Source: Mesocentrotus franciscanus | Taxonomy: Eukaryota; Echinodermata; Echinoidea; Camarodonta; Strongylocentrotidae | Direction: 5' to 3' | DNA: 64,000 bases | Assembly: GCA_037976565.1 (NCBI GenBank) | Contig: CP137668.1 | Span: forward strand, 23,040,251-23,104,250 | In this document: positions 1 to 15,000 of the stretch, piece after piece | Position numbering within the stretch: the stretch's first letter is position 1 | Layout: every line of letters starts with the position of its first letter | The notes under the pieces: generated by a model | What the model was told of the DNA's origin: nothing | What the model saw: only the letters and a program-made list of their open reading frames with translations | Database searches by the model: none | Position numbers and translations under genes: made by a program

Positions 1-4
1 TTAC

Positions 5-158
5 TGGAACCAGCTGGTGAGGGTCATCATCATGTAGAATGCAGCAAGCATGAGCATGATGTGAAAGAAGGTGTAACTATAGGAAACAGTGTCCTCCTCA
101 TTATCATACACCTCCTGGCCCCATTTCTCTGTATCTCCATCAGCAGGCTTGGAGTCAC
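5..158 (-). CDS. SERINC: SERINC exon 12 (last exon in window; gene continues left)
   Basis: Residues 362-412 plus 2 nt. Acceptor CTTCCAG. Encodes the acidic loop and [15 protein letters not shown], then [10 protein letters not shown]. The in-frame TAA at 1-3 is more likely part of a GTAA donor at 1-4, since the family continues for about 45 more residues with a final membrane span. Confidence 0.9.
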
Positions 159-3100
159 CTGGAAGAGAGGGGAATGGGTGGATGGGTGGGGTTGGAAGAA
201 CAGGTTAATATGACCCTCAGAATTAATCTGATAACTGCATTTATTTATCTCTGTCAGGCCTCCAAACCAACTCCAAATCCACCAATTCTTGGCCATTTGG
301 TGATTGCAATATTACTTGTATCATTAGTCTATTGTGGATCTAGGCCCTCTTTTATAAAATTGTTATCAATAACAAATGCTAAACTTTTATGACAAATTTG
401 CTCTCAGTTAATCAAATGTCATGATTTCAGTAGCTTATAACAGTTACTGTAACTTGTCATGATGTGATGAGGGTATGAAGTTGATAGTCAAAGAACTTAG
501 ATCAGACAAATATCTGGGAAAATCTTATTTTCAATGTTAATTACATAATGTCCAATGTTCCTTAATACTTGGTTACATATATGGGACAGACAGTGACCAA
601 TAATCCAATTCTTTTCAAATCAAAGTTTACCATTCAACTCTGTTCAAATTACATATATATATATGTATGTAGCTGCTAAAATGTTGTTTCCACTTGTGTT
701 TTTACAGTAAAACTGTGAAGAGAGTTTGCAATGCAGGAATGACAATCCCCACATGTTTGCACATTTTCAACCTTTCAAATCATTGCAAACACATCATTAC
801 AGACAAATAATCTTGTTTGTTACCATGGTAACAAAATATCTACACAAATACTCACCACTGCTTGAATTGGTTGAACCAAGCAGAGTTTTCTGTTGACAGA
901 AAGAAGAAAAATGTCAAGTGGTTACATAAATATAACAATGTTATTCTCATCTGCCTTTTCAAACACTTCATTGATACTATGTATACCGGTACTAATTATC
1001 TACTGAAATCATGTAATCTAAGAACGAATTGGATGCACGAAAACATGCATGTCTATTCACAGGAGCGGCAGACACTCATAACTCTTTAGCAACATGTTCT
1101 AAACAGATGTAAGGGGGTAAACATGGCAAATCACCAGTTGATTGTAATACATGTAGATTCATATGTGTACATGTCGCAAACTCTACATGGGCAGGTATGC
1201 AATAAAATGTAATAGCCATAATCACCACTGTTTTTTGCATAAAATTAATGGTGTAGCAGGTTAAATTTGATAGGGTTTGGTATACAGATACACAGAACGA
1301 GGCATGGCAATCTATAGAAATCATTGCAAAATTATCTTCAGCTCTTTACAAAGATCTGAAAAACTGGATAAAAAGTAATATAAGTACACAAAGTTTTTTA
1401 TTTATAAACACAGGTACACCATGAATGAAAAGCTTTGCAAACACTTGACTGGATGAGCATCACATACTGAAACTTCAATGAAAGAAGAAAAGGGGTAATG
1501 TACAATGATATTAAAAGAGGTACACATACACCAATTTAATCCAAACACTGACCATAAATTTCTAATCAAACATTCTTTCAAGGAAACCCAACAAACATGC
1601 CCATTAAAATCCACTCGACCTAGTAATTTTCCTCAAGATATCAACAGTTTAATATTTGCATGTGCTGACTTGTACCCAAATAATTAATCTGAAATGGATA
1701 ACTAATATTTGCTATATGTACAATGTACATAAATAATGCACTTAAACCATGGACTTTTGGCAAAGCTCTTTTGCTGAGCAAATAAAATATATTTTCACTT
1801 TATAATATGTGACCATGAATATATTGTATATAGACCTCTTGTAGGACTAAACAACTTAGTTCTTCACTTTATCAAACTGAATAAGATTGGTAAACTACTC
1901 TGAGAAAGATAATTGTATTCATTAGAAGTTAGTCAAAGGAGAAGAGAGCAAGATATTGATAGTTAAGATAGAAGTATCTTTATTTGAGAGTTCAAAGCCG
2001 TTTGGCAGCTGCTTAAATTATGTGGCATACAATACAGAGAATCTGATGTTTTATTGATTTCTTTTATCTTCTTTGAAGAAGATGTTGAGGATATAACAAT
2101 CAATGTCAATGTTTGTATCAAGCATTTGTTTACTTTTGAAACCTAACAGACTTGTGGATGTTTTCACACCCGGTAATTACTCCGGTTTGTTTGAATTTTG
2201 ATATCTACTGCAAGATAGTGCATGTACTGAAGAGTGGGCAAATTTAAATCAAGATATTTGTATTGGGCATCTTAGCACAATACACAATATCCATCTGCCA
2301 CTTACTCTAAACTGACATAATGTAAACACATACAAGGGTAATTATGCACAACGCAAGAGTTTGCATTGTTTAAGAAAGAGTTAGGCATTTTTTTGCAATG
2401 TACATGTATCTCTGTGTGCATGTTAAGAGTTAAGGCAAAGATGTTGAACACTACTGAAGTATCATGCATTTTTAATGAATGTACACATGTGTCTGTCAAC
2501 CTGATACAAGGGTAATGTGCTTATGCTTTTGGCCTGATGACTCATGCATCGTTTTTATCTTCACATGATTTAGGTTTGTTTGAGGCTTGTATAATAAAGA
2601 GTTAAGCATTTTTCTTTGCAATGTACATGTCTCTGTGTGTGCATGTTAAGAGTTAGGCAAAGACGTTGACCACTATAAATTACGTCTTTAATGAATGTAC
2701 ATACATGTACATGTATGTCAACCTAACACTGTTAATGTTTATGCTTTTGGCCTGATGACTCATGCATTGTTTTTATCGTCACATGATCTAGGTCATTCCT
2801 AACTTATTTCAGCATACACCCATTTTTAATACTTTACATTGTAGTAGTGCAGTACAACAAAATGTACTTACTTGTACTTATCGTTAATATATTATCTAAC
2901 ATTGCATGCTTGGGCTTGTGAACTTCCCAAACTTGGTACAGCTTTTGTAAAGCTGAGCAACAGAATAAATTTTAGGTTCTGGTACTGTAATACAGATTGT
3001 GTAACACAATGTTTTTATCTAGGTATGTGTCAAATTACTCTTTTTTTTTACAAAAAAAAAGAAAATGGTCCCTTCATACACCCCCTGAAAATCAACTTTA

Positions 3101-6100
3101 ATTCATATTACATGTACACCCTCCTTTCCATGCACATGATATAGAGAAGAAGAAGAAAAAAAAAGAAGAAAAAAAAGAAAAAAGAAAAAAATTTAGTTGA
3201 GAGAAAATTCATGAGTGCTTTCACCGAATAAATATGTGAGATAAAAATACCATGTAACACTGCTCCATCACCTACAGAGTATACTTATGTGTGATGATTA
3301 GAATGGTTTAGAATGGTTTAGAATTGTTAAAAATGGCTGCTCCAGCTGTAATAAATGTCTGTTTTCTTTGATCCTTTCAAGAAGTATGAATCTTCTTACC
3401 TCATTGGTTCCATATTGTAGATGGTCCTAAATGTTTAGTGTGTGAGCAAGGTGTACGTGACATGGTTACAGTAGTTAAATGGACATTTCATCTAAGACAC
3501 TGCTATGATACAGCATGAAAGCTAGAAAGTGAGAACTATATTACTTAGAAGATCAATTGTGTTCCTCTTCAGACAATACAAAAAGACTGCAGTTGACCAT
3601 TTTTCTAATTCTTTCATTGATTGACAAAACTTTTAAAGTTTCTGACTAAACGTTGGCTTAAAAATTTCTAATCTTCACTGAGATACACAAATAACTATCT
3701 GTTGGATTAGGCTCCATAACACATGTACCGTACATTTGTGTATAAGAGAGTGGCAGAGATGAGAGGAAGTAGAAAAAGAAGAAGATGAAGAAAGAATGAG
3801 TAGTACATTAGCATAAGGGGCAGGGTCAAAAGAGAAAAGTTGCAAAATTGACTGGTAAGCACTGGTATTGTTATGCAGTGCACTAAACAACAGCCCTACA
3901 TGTACACTCTTCAAAGGGCTTACTTTGAATTATCGGGTCATCGCGTTGAGTCGGGTGGTTGCATTACCCGACCGTTTGTGAAAATATGCCCCTTTGTTCA
4001 CGAAATGTCAGGGGAATGTTTGTGAAATAACCCCTCTCAAATGGTCTGGTCCAATTTACCTCACACTTTGTGAAAACTCTACGGAAAATCTGTAAAGGTC
4101 GCATGATCTTCGGTTTTGGTTTCACGAAACAGTGGCGAATCTAGGGGGCCCGGGCCCCCTCCCCTAAAAAAAAAACAGGTAAAAACACCCTTTTTTGGAA
4201 AAAAGAAGTTGGGCCCCTCCTGGCGCCCAAAATTTTTCGGTGCCAAAAAAAAATTGTGCTCACTATCCCTGGCGCCCAAGGGGTGGCGGTGGAAACAAAA
4301 TTACCCTTCCCGGGAAAATTTTTCGGGTGCCCAAATTTTTTTTTGCTCACTACCCCCACTGAGCGACCGATTTTCAAATTTTCGCACGAAGTTGGGCCCT
4401 TTTTAGGCCCCCTCCCTTGCCGCCGGCTGGATCCGCCCCTGTCATGAAAGGTCATGTAACGCGACCGCCCGACTGGACGCGATGATTCAAAGTAAGCCCT
4501 TCAAAGAAAGAAGAATGCACAGCCAAACAAGAGCGGTGCATTTTGCATCTTTTCACTTTTAAGCTTTCCCCTTCTTTTGAAGTAATGCACATTTCATGAC
4601 TGAAAGAGGAATAAACACACTTCCTAATGATACTAAACATAGCAATGATTATGACATAACAAGATAGATATAATCAATCAAACTTGAGTTTCCAAATTTG
4701 TTGAGGTTTTTATATAACTGTTTTCTTGCATGTAGACATTAAGACTTCAATCATAATATGAACATTTTATAAACAGAATGCCTTCCATTGAAAGTTACCG
4801 ACACTTTGGTAGTGACAAAACCGATTCATGTGCTGTGATATGATCTACAATCTTCTTTGGGTATCTAAAGAACAGCTTCCTGACAATGACTCAGCCCAGA
4901 TCAAATTAATCTATTCAAGTGAATATACATTGTATTATGGAGTGAATATATGATGGAGAGAATATATTATGGGGTGAATATATCAAGCACTTAAAATATG
5001 CATGATGTACAAGTGTAAAATTTATATTAAAAAGTACAAGTCCATTTTATATCATCTATTAGCAATACATTAAAAAATGAAATGTTTTTAAGAAGTCTGT
5101 ACAAGAATCTAAGTGTATCTAATGAAGCACAAGTTTATCTGTTAAACAATAAAAATGACAGGAGTTGCCATATCAGGTCAAATTTTCTGAGAGTATTTTG
5201 AATGGATGACATTAGTGAATAGTTAGATAAACTAAATCATTCTCCTAATGGTTTTGTGCTGCACATTCCAATAGCATGCATACCACTGTGAAAATATCTC
5301 CTATCAGCCAACAACAAAAAAAGAGACTTAAAAGTCACATTATGTTTTTAGTTTCAACTCCAGAACAATAAATGAAAATGATTGTCTATGACTACAAAAC
5401 TGTAGGCTTGAAAAATAAGAATGAAGAACATCCTTTACTTTATGATAAAGAGTTTACATAGAGATGACTCAGATGAGTATTTTTGAGGAAATCTTTTGTG
5501 CCTTTTATGCCTTTTATGGCCTCTATTGATTTCAGGTTTACATACTGGTAAATGTACTGTACATAGTACTGAAAAGAAGCAAATCCCAGAATCTGGAGGA
5601 AAAAAAAAATCATGCTACTTTAATCCGGTTTCCTTTATATCTTTTTCCCAGCTGCCTCTTTATCCTGTAGACTCTATGAGTCATTAACTTTACACATTTT
5701 AAACATTCGGTTTCATTATTTGCACAAAAATTGGAACTAAACACATGAATTGAGATGCTTCAAATAACATGAATAAAATCTACACGGATATGATTATTGA
5801 TTCATTTACCGGTAATTGTAAACCACATTGTGTGCATGCTCACTACTCATGAGAACAAGCACAAGACAAATATAATATATGGCTTGGGGCCATTAAAGGG
5901 TCACATTGATTTTGCCAAAAATACGAACATAAAAAAAAGGAAGTTTACACCTGTCTACATGTAAAGTATACATACATGTATATAATTGTAGTTAGTAATA
6001 CTTTGTGAAGATGACTGAACTGTATTCTGGTCATTGTAAACATGCACATTTAGTTGATGTGTAACTTGTCATTATTATGAATAAGGTTATTCTACTTTAG

Positions 6101-9100
6101 CATGTTTACATGATAGCATCATGGAAGTGCTGTACACACAGTACTTGTACAGGATGCATGATGAAGGCAACATTGTTTAAAGGGATCCGGTAACTTTGTC
6201 TCAGATTCTGAAACAAAATCCTGGATTTAGCTCATGCTGCAATGATAATTATAAACCTTTAGGTCAGTCAGGAACCCCATGACTTTTACAAGCCGATCGC
6301 CTGTCTGATTATCAAGATATTCATGATTGGAAATCAAAACCAAATTTTGTGTTTTCCTAACGGTTTTCAGAACACTACAGTCCATTGGGGAAAACGAGTA
6401 TGGTAAAACCGGTCACTCAAAGATTTTTACTTTTTTGAGGCACTTCTTGATCATTTTGAAGCGTGATTTTTTTATGGCTTCAATATTACACCATATCACA
6501 GAAACTGATAACACGTAGGGCCGTGCATCTCAGATTTAACATTGTAAAACGATGCCTTTAAGACGTGGAGAAGTAACCCAGCTGACTGAGCTAGTGTGAA
6601 CTGATAAGTTTTTTATCACCTGGTGCAGGGTTTGACGCTGACAGGTACCCTAAATCTAAGTCTGGACCCCCAAAATTAAAAACAATTTTTACATAGGACT
6701 CATACATACATAATCTATATTTTAAATCTGGAACCCCTCCCTTCCCCAAAAAGTTAATGTGGAGCCTGCCTTTTAAATAAATTATTTTCAGACTCCAACT
6801 CCTTTAAAGATACTACAGGTACATGTACATGTATGTCCCTTTTGCAGCCAATATTAAATTCTGTACAACTTTGCAGGAATTATGAATATGTCATGTATGT
6901 CCTATCTGTGAAATTTAAACGTTAGCAGTGTCCTAATATTCAAATTATGCAAGGAAACCTGTTTACTTGCTAGACTTCACTGTCAGACACTATTGAGTGA
7001 CTGACTGGCTTTTTCATCTTTGGTAATAACATACATAAAATGAGCTGTAAAGGGTACATGAGCATTTGTCTACATCAATAACCCACTTCTTGTAATGGCC
7101 AAAATTAAACTGATTGAATCTTTGCGCAGCATAAAACGTACGACCATTCGGTACAATGGTCTGAAAAATCAGACTATTACTTACTGGCTCTATAGCTCCT
7201 AAGTCGATTCGACAACTAATAGTCGTTATTTTCCCACTTAAAGACATTTTCAAGCCCCTTTTTTAGGGAAGTTCTAAATTAGTATTGTCTTTCAAATGCC
7301 GTTGGAATTTAACCTTTTCATTTTTTTGGCCTGCAAATGGGACATAGTACCTTTAATGTCTCCTTGAGATAAGATGATGCAATCCAAATGTTTTGGGGAA
7401 ACACAGAAATAATAATGATAATAACAGTAATAATATCAAATCATTGTTTATCTGTCTGGCATATAAACGGAAGAGGAAATTGAATCATCTAGTATCTATT
7501 TGTCCTGAAGAATAATAAACAATGACACTGGACTGTCAGTGCTATTTGATACTAATAAAAAGCAAATAAATCAGACCAACAGACCACAATAAACATTTTG
7601 TCATTTGAAAACAATATACAATGTACAATACCTACATGTATGTAGATAAAAATCAATTCACCTTCATGTTACCCTTTATGCTGTAGCTGTTTGTACCATG
7701 AACACTTTCAAGACTTCTCTTTGTTATACATACATGTGTACGGCACATGGAACAATCTTTATTGTGCTGTCATAATTTTAAACAACTGAAAAGAATGTTT
7801 ACTAGCTGCACTTATATGTCAATCAAAGTAGTAGATCTATATGTACCTGGGTAAAAATAAATAATGTCAAATTTTTACCTGTAACACAATGAGTTATGAA
7901 GTTTGAATGGATTATACTTGTCTAACCTTTAGTCTGAGTCACTTATTTGTTTAGGTTTGCAAGTATGTTTATTGTACTAAGACCACAGAAGAACATGCCA
8001 CTTACACTGCATCATGGTGGCTTGCTACAGAAAATCCCTTTGTAATGGTATAAATAAATACATTCAGAATAGAATAGAGATTTATTCTTTGTATAGCCTT
8101 CAGCAACCACATATGATTCACGGTTAATGTAAGTATGCAGTACCAAGCGTATTTGTTTTGACCAAGAACCCCCCATTTTGAGCAGTAAAAATGATGAGAT
8201 TGCTAAAAATTAAGATGAATAGTTCCTCTAGCTCACCATTTCTGTTATAAATAAATAAAATTGATTTATGCCCTTGGATCTGATAGGGACTGATCCATCA
8301 AAACAGTATTTCTAAAGAACTGTTTCTCCCCCCTCTCTCTCTTTCTTCTCCCCTCTTTCTTTCTTTCTTTTCATTTTTGCTACAGACAAGAAGGTAGATT
8401 GCATAAGGTCAACCAAATTTGACACATCACGATTCATCCATCTGAACAATACCACTAGTACAACAGAGATTTAGAAACCATCAAGCGTTGTAGTCACATT
8501 TCCACTTCATTTATCTTACTCTTGAGCTTTACATGTTGAGTAAACAGACCCCCCCCCCAATATAAAATACCACTTTACATCTAAAACTTCATTTAACTTA
8601 AAGTTTGGAAATGTCATATTTTTCATGAACATTAATAGACATCAGTTAAATGCAAAACAGATTTTCAAGCTCACCCATTGACAATTGCCCAAGACCATCA
8701 AGTTGTTTCATAACTTTGTCTGGTCGTGACAGTGAATTGTAAGTGCTGAATTAATTTGACTAGCTATTGTTGTATGGGTATACATTATGTACATATAGTG
8801 TGAATATTATCAAAGCATGCTCACTGATTCTTAGTATCTATATTGTAAATCTACTGTCATGTATCCTCAATTTAAAAAAATCAATCGCAGATACTAGATA
8901 AATCCAGTAAGAACCGGATGAGGATGATTGACTGCAGTGTACCTGGTTTGACTCTTCTCATGTAATCTACATGTAATAATGCTACACTTGATTGAATGCT
9001 TTATCAAATCAGACAGAAGAAAAGATTCCTCCTTTTTACCATTGTCTGGTCCTGTCCTTGAGGGCCGACTACAGAGTGCAGATTGTCAACATGTATTCAT

Positions 9101-9849
9101 AGAAACACATCTACATTTCAGTTCCCACTGACAGTAATTCCCCTCTACATGTAAGTATGGATTAGTGCACATGCACAATGTACATGTCGCTTAGAAGGTA
9201 AAAATATTGAAAATCAATTTAAAAAATGAAATCTCTTTGGGAAAAACAACCTTTGCAATTTCCCTCCCAAAATTTAACAATTTATTCAAAAGACTTAACA
9301 AGAAACATCTTCTCTCTCTCTTTATATGGCATAATTTATTTTAAGACCACATCTCTCATAACAAAATGCAAACCCCCTTTTTTTTCCTGTTTCTTCTAAG
9401 CATATGTTATTATTAATTCTGCACCTGGTGCATTCAATCGTCAAGCCTTATTGGCTTTTACGAATGCACTATTTTCCATTTGTATTATGGTTTATACTTG
9501 CATATTTTCTTTATATTTTGAATGTTATTACGTCAATTTATATTTAATTTTGATACTGTTATCTGTTATAATATTCCATATTTTATCTTTGTATATATTG
9601 TCATGATGATGTAAATAAATATCAATTCAAATGTAGTCTCCAGATGAGCAGACATGCAAAGTGATTTTTGTATTTTGAAGATGTTGAAAAAAAAAAGGAA
9701 TTTGGAATAGGAACTCGTTTTTACTAGTATAAAAGTTAAATGATTAATTACACAAATAACCTACAAAATTTTGGGAAGAATCATAGAATCAGATGGTTCT
9801 CATTATTCAATGGGTCAGATGTTTGAAATATATTCCCTCTTGTCATTGA

Positions 9850-9882
<33 letters not shown>

Positions 9883-11993
9883 CTCTCTCTCTTTCTCTCT
9901 TTGTCTTTCTCTCTCTATTTCTCTTGCTCTCTCTCTTTCTCTCTCCATATATCGATGTATCCCCCTTTATTTCTTCTTTCTCTCCTTTTCTAAATACTTA
10001 ATCTAAATGCTTCTACCGTTCAATCATTTTATTAATCTATAGACCAAAAGTTACTTCAAAAATTATAATGATGTAGCTGAAAGAAGGCACAGTAAGCTGG
10101 AAGGGGTAGTAATCAAATCAATTAAGAATCAGAAGAATAACGTAAGATAAGAATTGTCCATACATACTGTAAGAAAGGAAAATGTAAGGGTAAATAAAAA
10201 TACATGAGCTACACAACAGGGGATACCACATTGCTTAGATATAAGGGGAGGGGAGGTAAGTGCAAAAGGGTCACACAAGTAGACCTAGATTTGGATTATT
10301 AATCATGTTCAAAATATAAACAATAGACCTCATTCAAAAAGTATAATCGTAAGGATACACAGTGATGCATTTTCCTATTGTACTGCTCCCTCGATCCCAA
10401 CATGCACATGAATGCTGAACACACATTTAATGTATGTACAATATTTATTCATAATCTATTCATGATCTTCATGTATGTATGTACATGTATGTCTATAGAT
10501 GGAATGTAAATACATGGATTTCCCGCATAACCTTTCATATGTACAAGTACACTGAATGTGAATACTTGTGGAGAGCAAGGCTGCGTCTCACGAAACCGTC
10601 ATAAGTACAAGTTCAGCGTCATCCCATTGAAACGCGTGTTAAACTTAATACACACATTTCAATGGGATGTTGCTCAACTTGTACTTATGACGGTTTCGTG
10701 AGACGAGCCCAAGTGTTTATATCTACAATGTCAAAGGAATCTTGAGGTAAAATGATATGTCAGATATCGAAGTAGACACAAAACTTGTTTCTTGACTTGA
10801 CAGGTGATTCACAGTGTACAAGTGAATGTGTTGATAATGTACATGTAATGTAGATGTTCATGTATGCCACATAATTCAAATGATGGCCACAATTGTAGAA
10901 AGGAATCAGAGTTATCACTTACATCTCCAAACTTTAATAGCAGAAGAGAGGAGGAGAAATGTTTGAGTAGGTTAGCATCGAGATCAAATCAGAAATCAGT
11001 AATGGGTGTTATAGTATGAAGCACTTACAAGATGCTCTAAGATCAATTTGACAACCTTGCCACTCTAAAATGTTTACTTCAACAGTGTATGTTTTTAACT
11101 GACTTTCCAAGAACTAAAAGAATCTGTGATAATCAAGAAAATACATTGCATATCGGGAGTCTGATATTCTAAAACAGTACATTTTACTGCAACTTTTATT
11201 AGATTAAAAAATGCATGTCCATAACTTTAATAATGGCATTTCTATAATAGGGAAGTAAAGATAAGAGGGTTCTTTCCTTGCCAAACTTAGAAAGTGCTTT
11301 GAAGAAAAGAAAACAAAACCCAAACCATAATCTGTACCGGGCCTGATGTGAGCTTCAATAAGATTGTTAAAACCCAAAGTTCCACATGTTATATTAGATA
11401 TCATCTCAAGTGAAGATACCATTAAACAAAGAAAGTAGTGAGGTAAACAAAAATGAACACCATCTGAATTTCTCGAATTTTCCTCATTTTGAACCTCTCA
11501 AATGTAATGGGAGAGTATATAAATATATATGCACCTATTTTTAGCGGAGTTTGCCTTTTGCCTGATCAACAGGAATTTTAAGACCTATGTCATATCAAAA
11601 GCTTCATTTTTATCCTTAATCAAAAGTGTTGATTTAGAAGGGTGTTTCCAGTCGTATAATATGATCTCTCATTCTGCAATATATGTATGAACAAAATAAT
11701 GCTTCATTTTCAAGTATCCAAAATAAGATGGAGCAAAGACAGTTTGGGTTAAAACTTGAAAATCCAAAAACTCAGTTTTTAGGTGAGCTATTGAAAGGAA
11801 ACCACGACATGTGACATGCAAAAGAAGATAGATTCATGAGAAATCAGGCAACAATTAAATGACATACCTCACTGCCGGTCAGCTTTCCCACATTGTTGGT
11901 GCTTGCAGTACGGATGCTGAAATATTAAACAGATATGGTAGATAATAAGAATCTTCACTACCACATGCATCTACAGGTAAATGCATTTACTCC

Positions 11994-12024
<31 letters not shown>

Positions 12025-15000
12025 AGAAAGAGAGGTGGGGGGGGGAGAGAGAGAGAGAGAGAAAGAGAGAAGAAGGAAAGTGGCCAATAATACTGTAGAT
12101 GTACATCTCCAATCATATCTTGGCCACTAGTAACTGCTTTAGCAAAAACCTACGACTTGTAATCTGTTGCGACCCCAGACACAAAATCCCTTTGTTGCAG
12201 TGTACCTAACACAAAGACATGAATACAAAGATAAAGTACATACAGTGACAACAATACAAGGGAGTAGAAAGTACTTTAGCTCTGGAAAGCTCAAAAAGAG
12301 CTCTGGTAAAAAAAAAAAAAAAACCAATAAAATGCACATAATTATACAAATCAAGATTAAATCTAACTGTAGAATATATAAAAGAGCTCCCGTAAACAAA
12401 AGCATATTTTCTCACTGAGGGTATACCGGTAGACTCAAAGGCCCAAATTCACAAAGGAGGTTTAAATTTAACCCAAGGTTTAAATCTTCATTTACATAAT
12501 AAACCTATGGTGCAAAATTAGCCCAAATTAAGCGCGACACTGTCAGAGGTCCAATATTAGACGCGCACAAGGCAAGGTCCGCTTATTTTGCGCTTATTTT
12601 AAACCATGGGTTATGTAAATGAGGGTTTAAGTGAATTTGGGCCAAATTGTCCAGGGCTCCATTCACTACTTACCATGCGTAGATGAGACAGATAAGCCAG
12701 ATAGCAAAGCTAGCCCAGTTCTCTGCAGAGCCTACATCTTGGTTATGTACAGTGATGTTTCCACTACCAGGACCTATTGTTTGAATGATGGTTGTGATGC
12801 TAGGGTTGCAAGCTAATAAAAAGAAGAAAACAGGCATACAAGGATCAGTTTTGGTTACAAAAGTATTGTGCTAGAATTTCTTTCCTTGTATTTGAATGTG
12901 TACTTGGGCCCCGTAACACAAAGACAAGTCTGTGCAATTGAGAATTACATGTATGTATGATAGATCAAATGATCATACAATTTATTACTAAGCTTTGTGT
13001 TATTGGGCTCTACTGTATTTATCCGTAATGCTGGTAGGTGGAAAGCATCAAGTTACGATTGAAGGCTAGCTGAGTTCTAGTAATAATGGAAATGAAATCT
13101 TTACTAGTTCAAACTAAACTACAGAGTATTCAACACTATGAGTAAATGATATCCATCCAAATGATTTGGGTTGAATAATCCATCTTAAGTGTGTTACAAG
13201 AATAGGAACCTTCAGATAGTCCCCCTAACAGCATTCTGAGCATATAGATTGCTTATTAAAGAGAATGGGATTTCCAGCATGTTGTTGTTAATTTATTTAC
13301 AACCAGCATAGTAATAATTATACAAAATAACAGACCTTCCACAATTTTGTTCTTACTCTTACTTACTCTCTCTCTCTATCTTTCTACAAATGTATTTCTC
13401 TCCCTCCCTCCCTCCCTCCCTCTCTCCCTCCTTCCCTCCTCCCCCTCTCTCTAGATATACATATACATTTGTAAAATATGGTCATTTAGAACTCACTATC
13501 ATCAGGGTTGTTACTCATGGAGGACCAGGTAAGGTACATGGTGTACATGGAGATCACAGCTGACTGGAGAAGACCAGATCTTGGCATGGCTGAACACAAA
13601 CAAACAAACAAACACAAAGACAGTCAAATATAACTAAGTTTTAATCACACATCACTTTTGTATATTGATCTTAAGGAGATGTCGTCACTGGTACACCAGT
13701 TCCTCATATTTTGCACTACAATGAAGATGTCTAAAATAGAAGAGAAATTGTGTAAACAGTTCCACTTCATAAATATATACTGTTTGGTGAATGAAATATA
13801 TTCCCAAAGATATTTCAAGTTTTGTATTTACTGAAATATGAATCACAGAGTAGACTTTAATCATAACCATTTTCAATTTCTTAAATATGGACAAATCAAG
13901 TGAGTGGGGGTGGAGTGAGAGTTCCCCCTGCCCCCAACAAAAATGTCCTGCTTTACAGTAAAAGAAATAATTCAAATTGTATGCAACCCTTTTGAGCAAA
14001 GTTTATCTTGAAAAACCACAGCATAACCAACGCATAACAATGTTATCATGCATCCTAATGGAGTTGCTAAATACTTCATCACCAGGATGGATGAAGAAAG
14101 TAAATTACGTAACTTAAGGAAATAAAACAAGCCATAAACAAACGAAAATCAATATTATGTATGACTATTGTTTTATCATCACCGTATTTCTGTTCTTTGT
14201 ATACTTTGTCTAAGCCTTTATTTTACATGTGAGCGAAAAAAAATGTCATGTTGAACATACATAAATACATCGAATTGAATTGAATTGAATAAATGTAAAT
14301 AGGCATGAGTAATTTTCCATTTGTGAATGTGTCCTACCTTCCTGGACCTTGGGTAAGATGGAGATAACAGACATGACCACACACAGGACCAGATTGAAGC
14401 TGATGAAGAACTTGTGAAGAGAACACTCTTTCTAAAAACACAGAGAGATGAACAAGAAGAGATTTAAGGTACACTTTTAATATCTAGAGTTCTGGTAATA
14501 TCATTAAATCACTCACAAGTTCAATGCTTAAGACTATAATTAGATGATATCTGCCAAAGGACTCAGGCACATAATATGAATCAGCTCACTAATGGACCCA
14601 CGGAGAAAAGAAAATGGCTCAAGTCATCGCTACACATACATCATGGAGTGTCATATCTGCACTTTCCCTTACATGAAGCAAGTCATGCATTGGATCTAGC
14701 AACATCTTGTCTACTTTAGTATACCCCGTTTAATGCTGAATTGAAACAGTGTATTGCTTAGCAGACATTTTCATTTAATATCATTCTGAAGACATTCAAA
14801 GATGCCCGCAATTTACTGCTTTTTCAGTTAGTAAATGGCTTCAGTGCTTGTAATCTGTGTAAGGGTCCATGATCAATGTGTATTGATAAACTACCTGTAT
14901 ATAATGAAAGTTAACAGGCACATAGGCAGTATACATGAGCGTGCCTTGAGCACATACGCAGTATACCTGAATGTCATTGTGCCTTGAGCACAGCACCGGT

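Larger units (their letters stand above)
890..11867. other. SERINC intron 10 (about 11 kb)
   Basis: No further coding exon is needed or seen. It contains a diverged tandem duplication (2371-2793), an A/G-rich tract near 3145-3195, the miniature element at 4130-4441, the TTAA-bounded element at 6804-7356, a possible LINE 3' tail ending near 9630 (AAATAAATATCAATTC), a CT/TA microsatellite at 9850-9950 and a palindromic element at 10579-10710. The rest is AT-rich sequence with many ACATGT/TACATG words. Confidence 0.7.

Noticed and set aside
1..3. TAA as the natural stop of SERINC
   Set aside because: The protein would lack the family's last ~45 residues and membrane span. GTAA at 1-4 reads better as a splice donor.
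9771..10001. Ser/Leu-rich frame
   Set aside because: Translation of a CT microsatellite.
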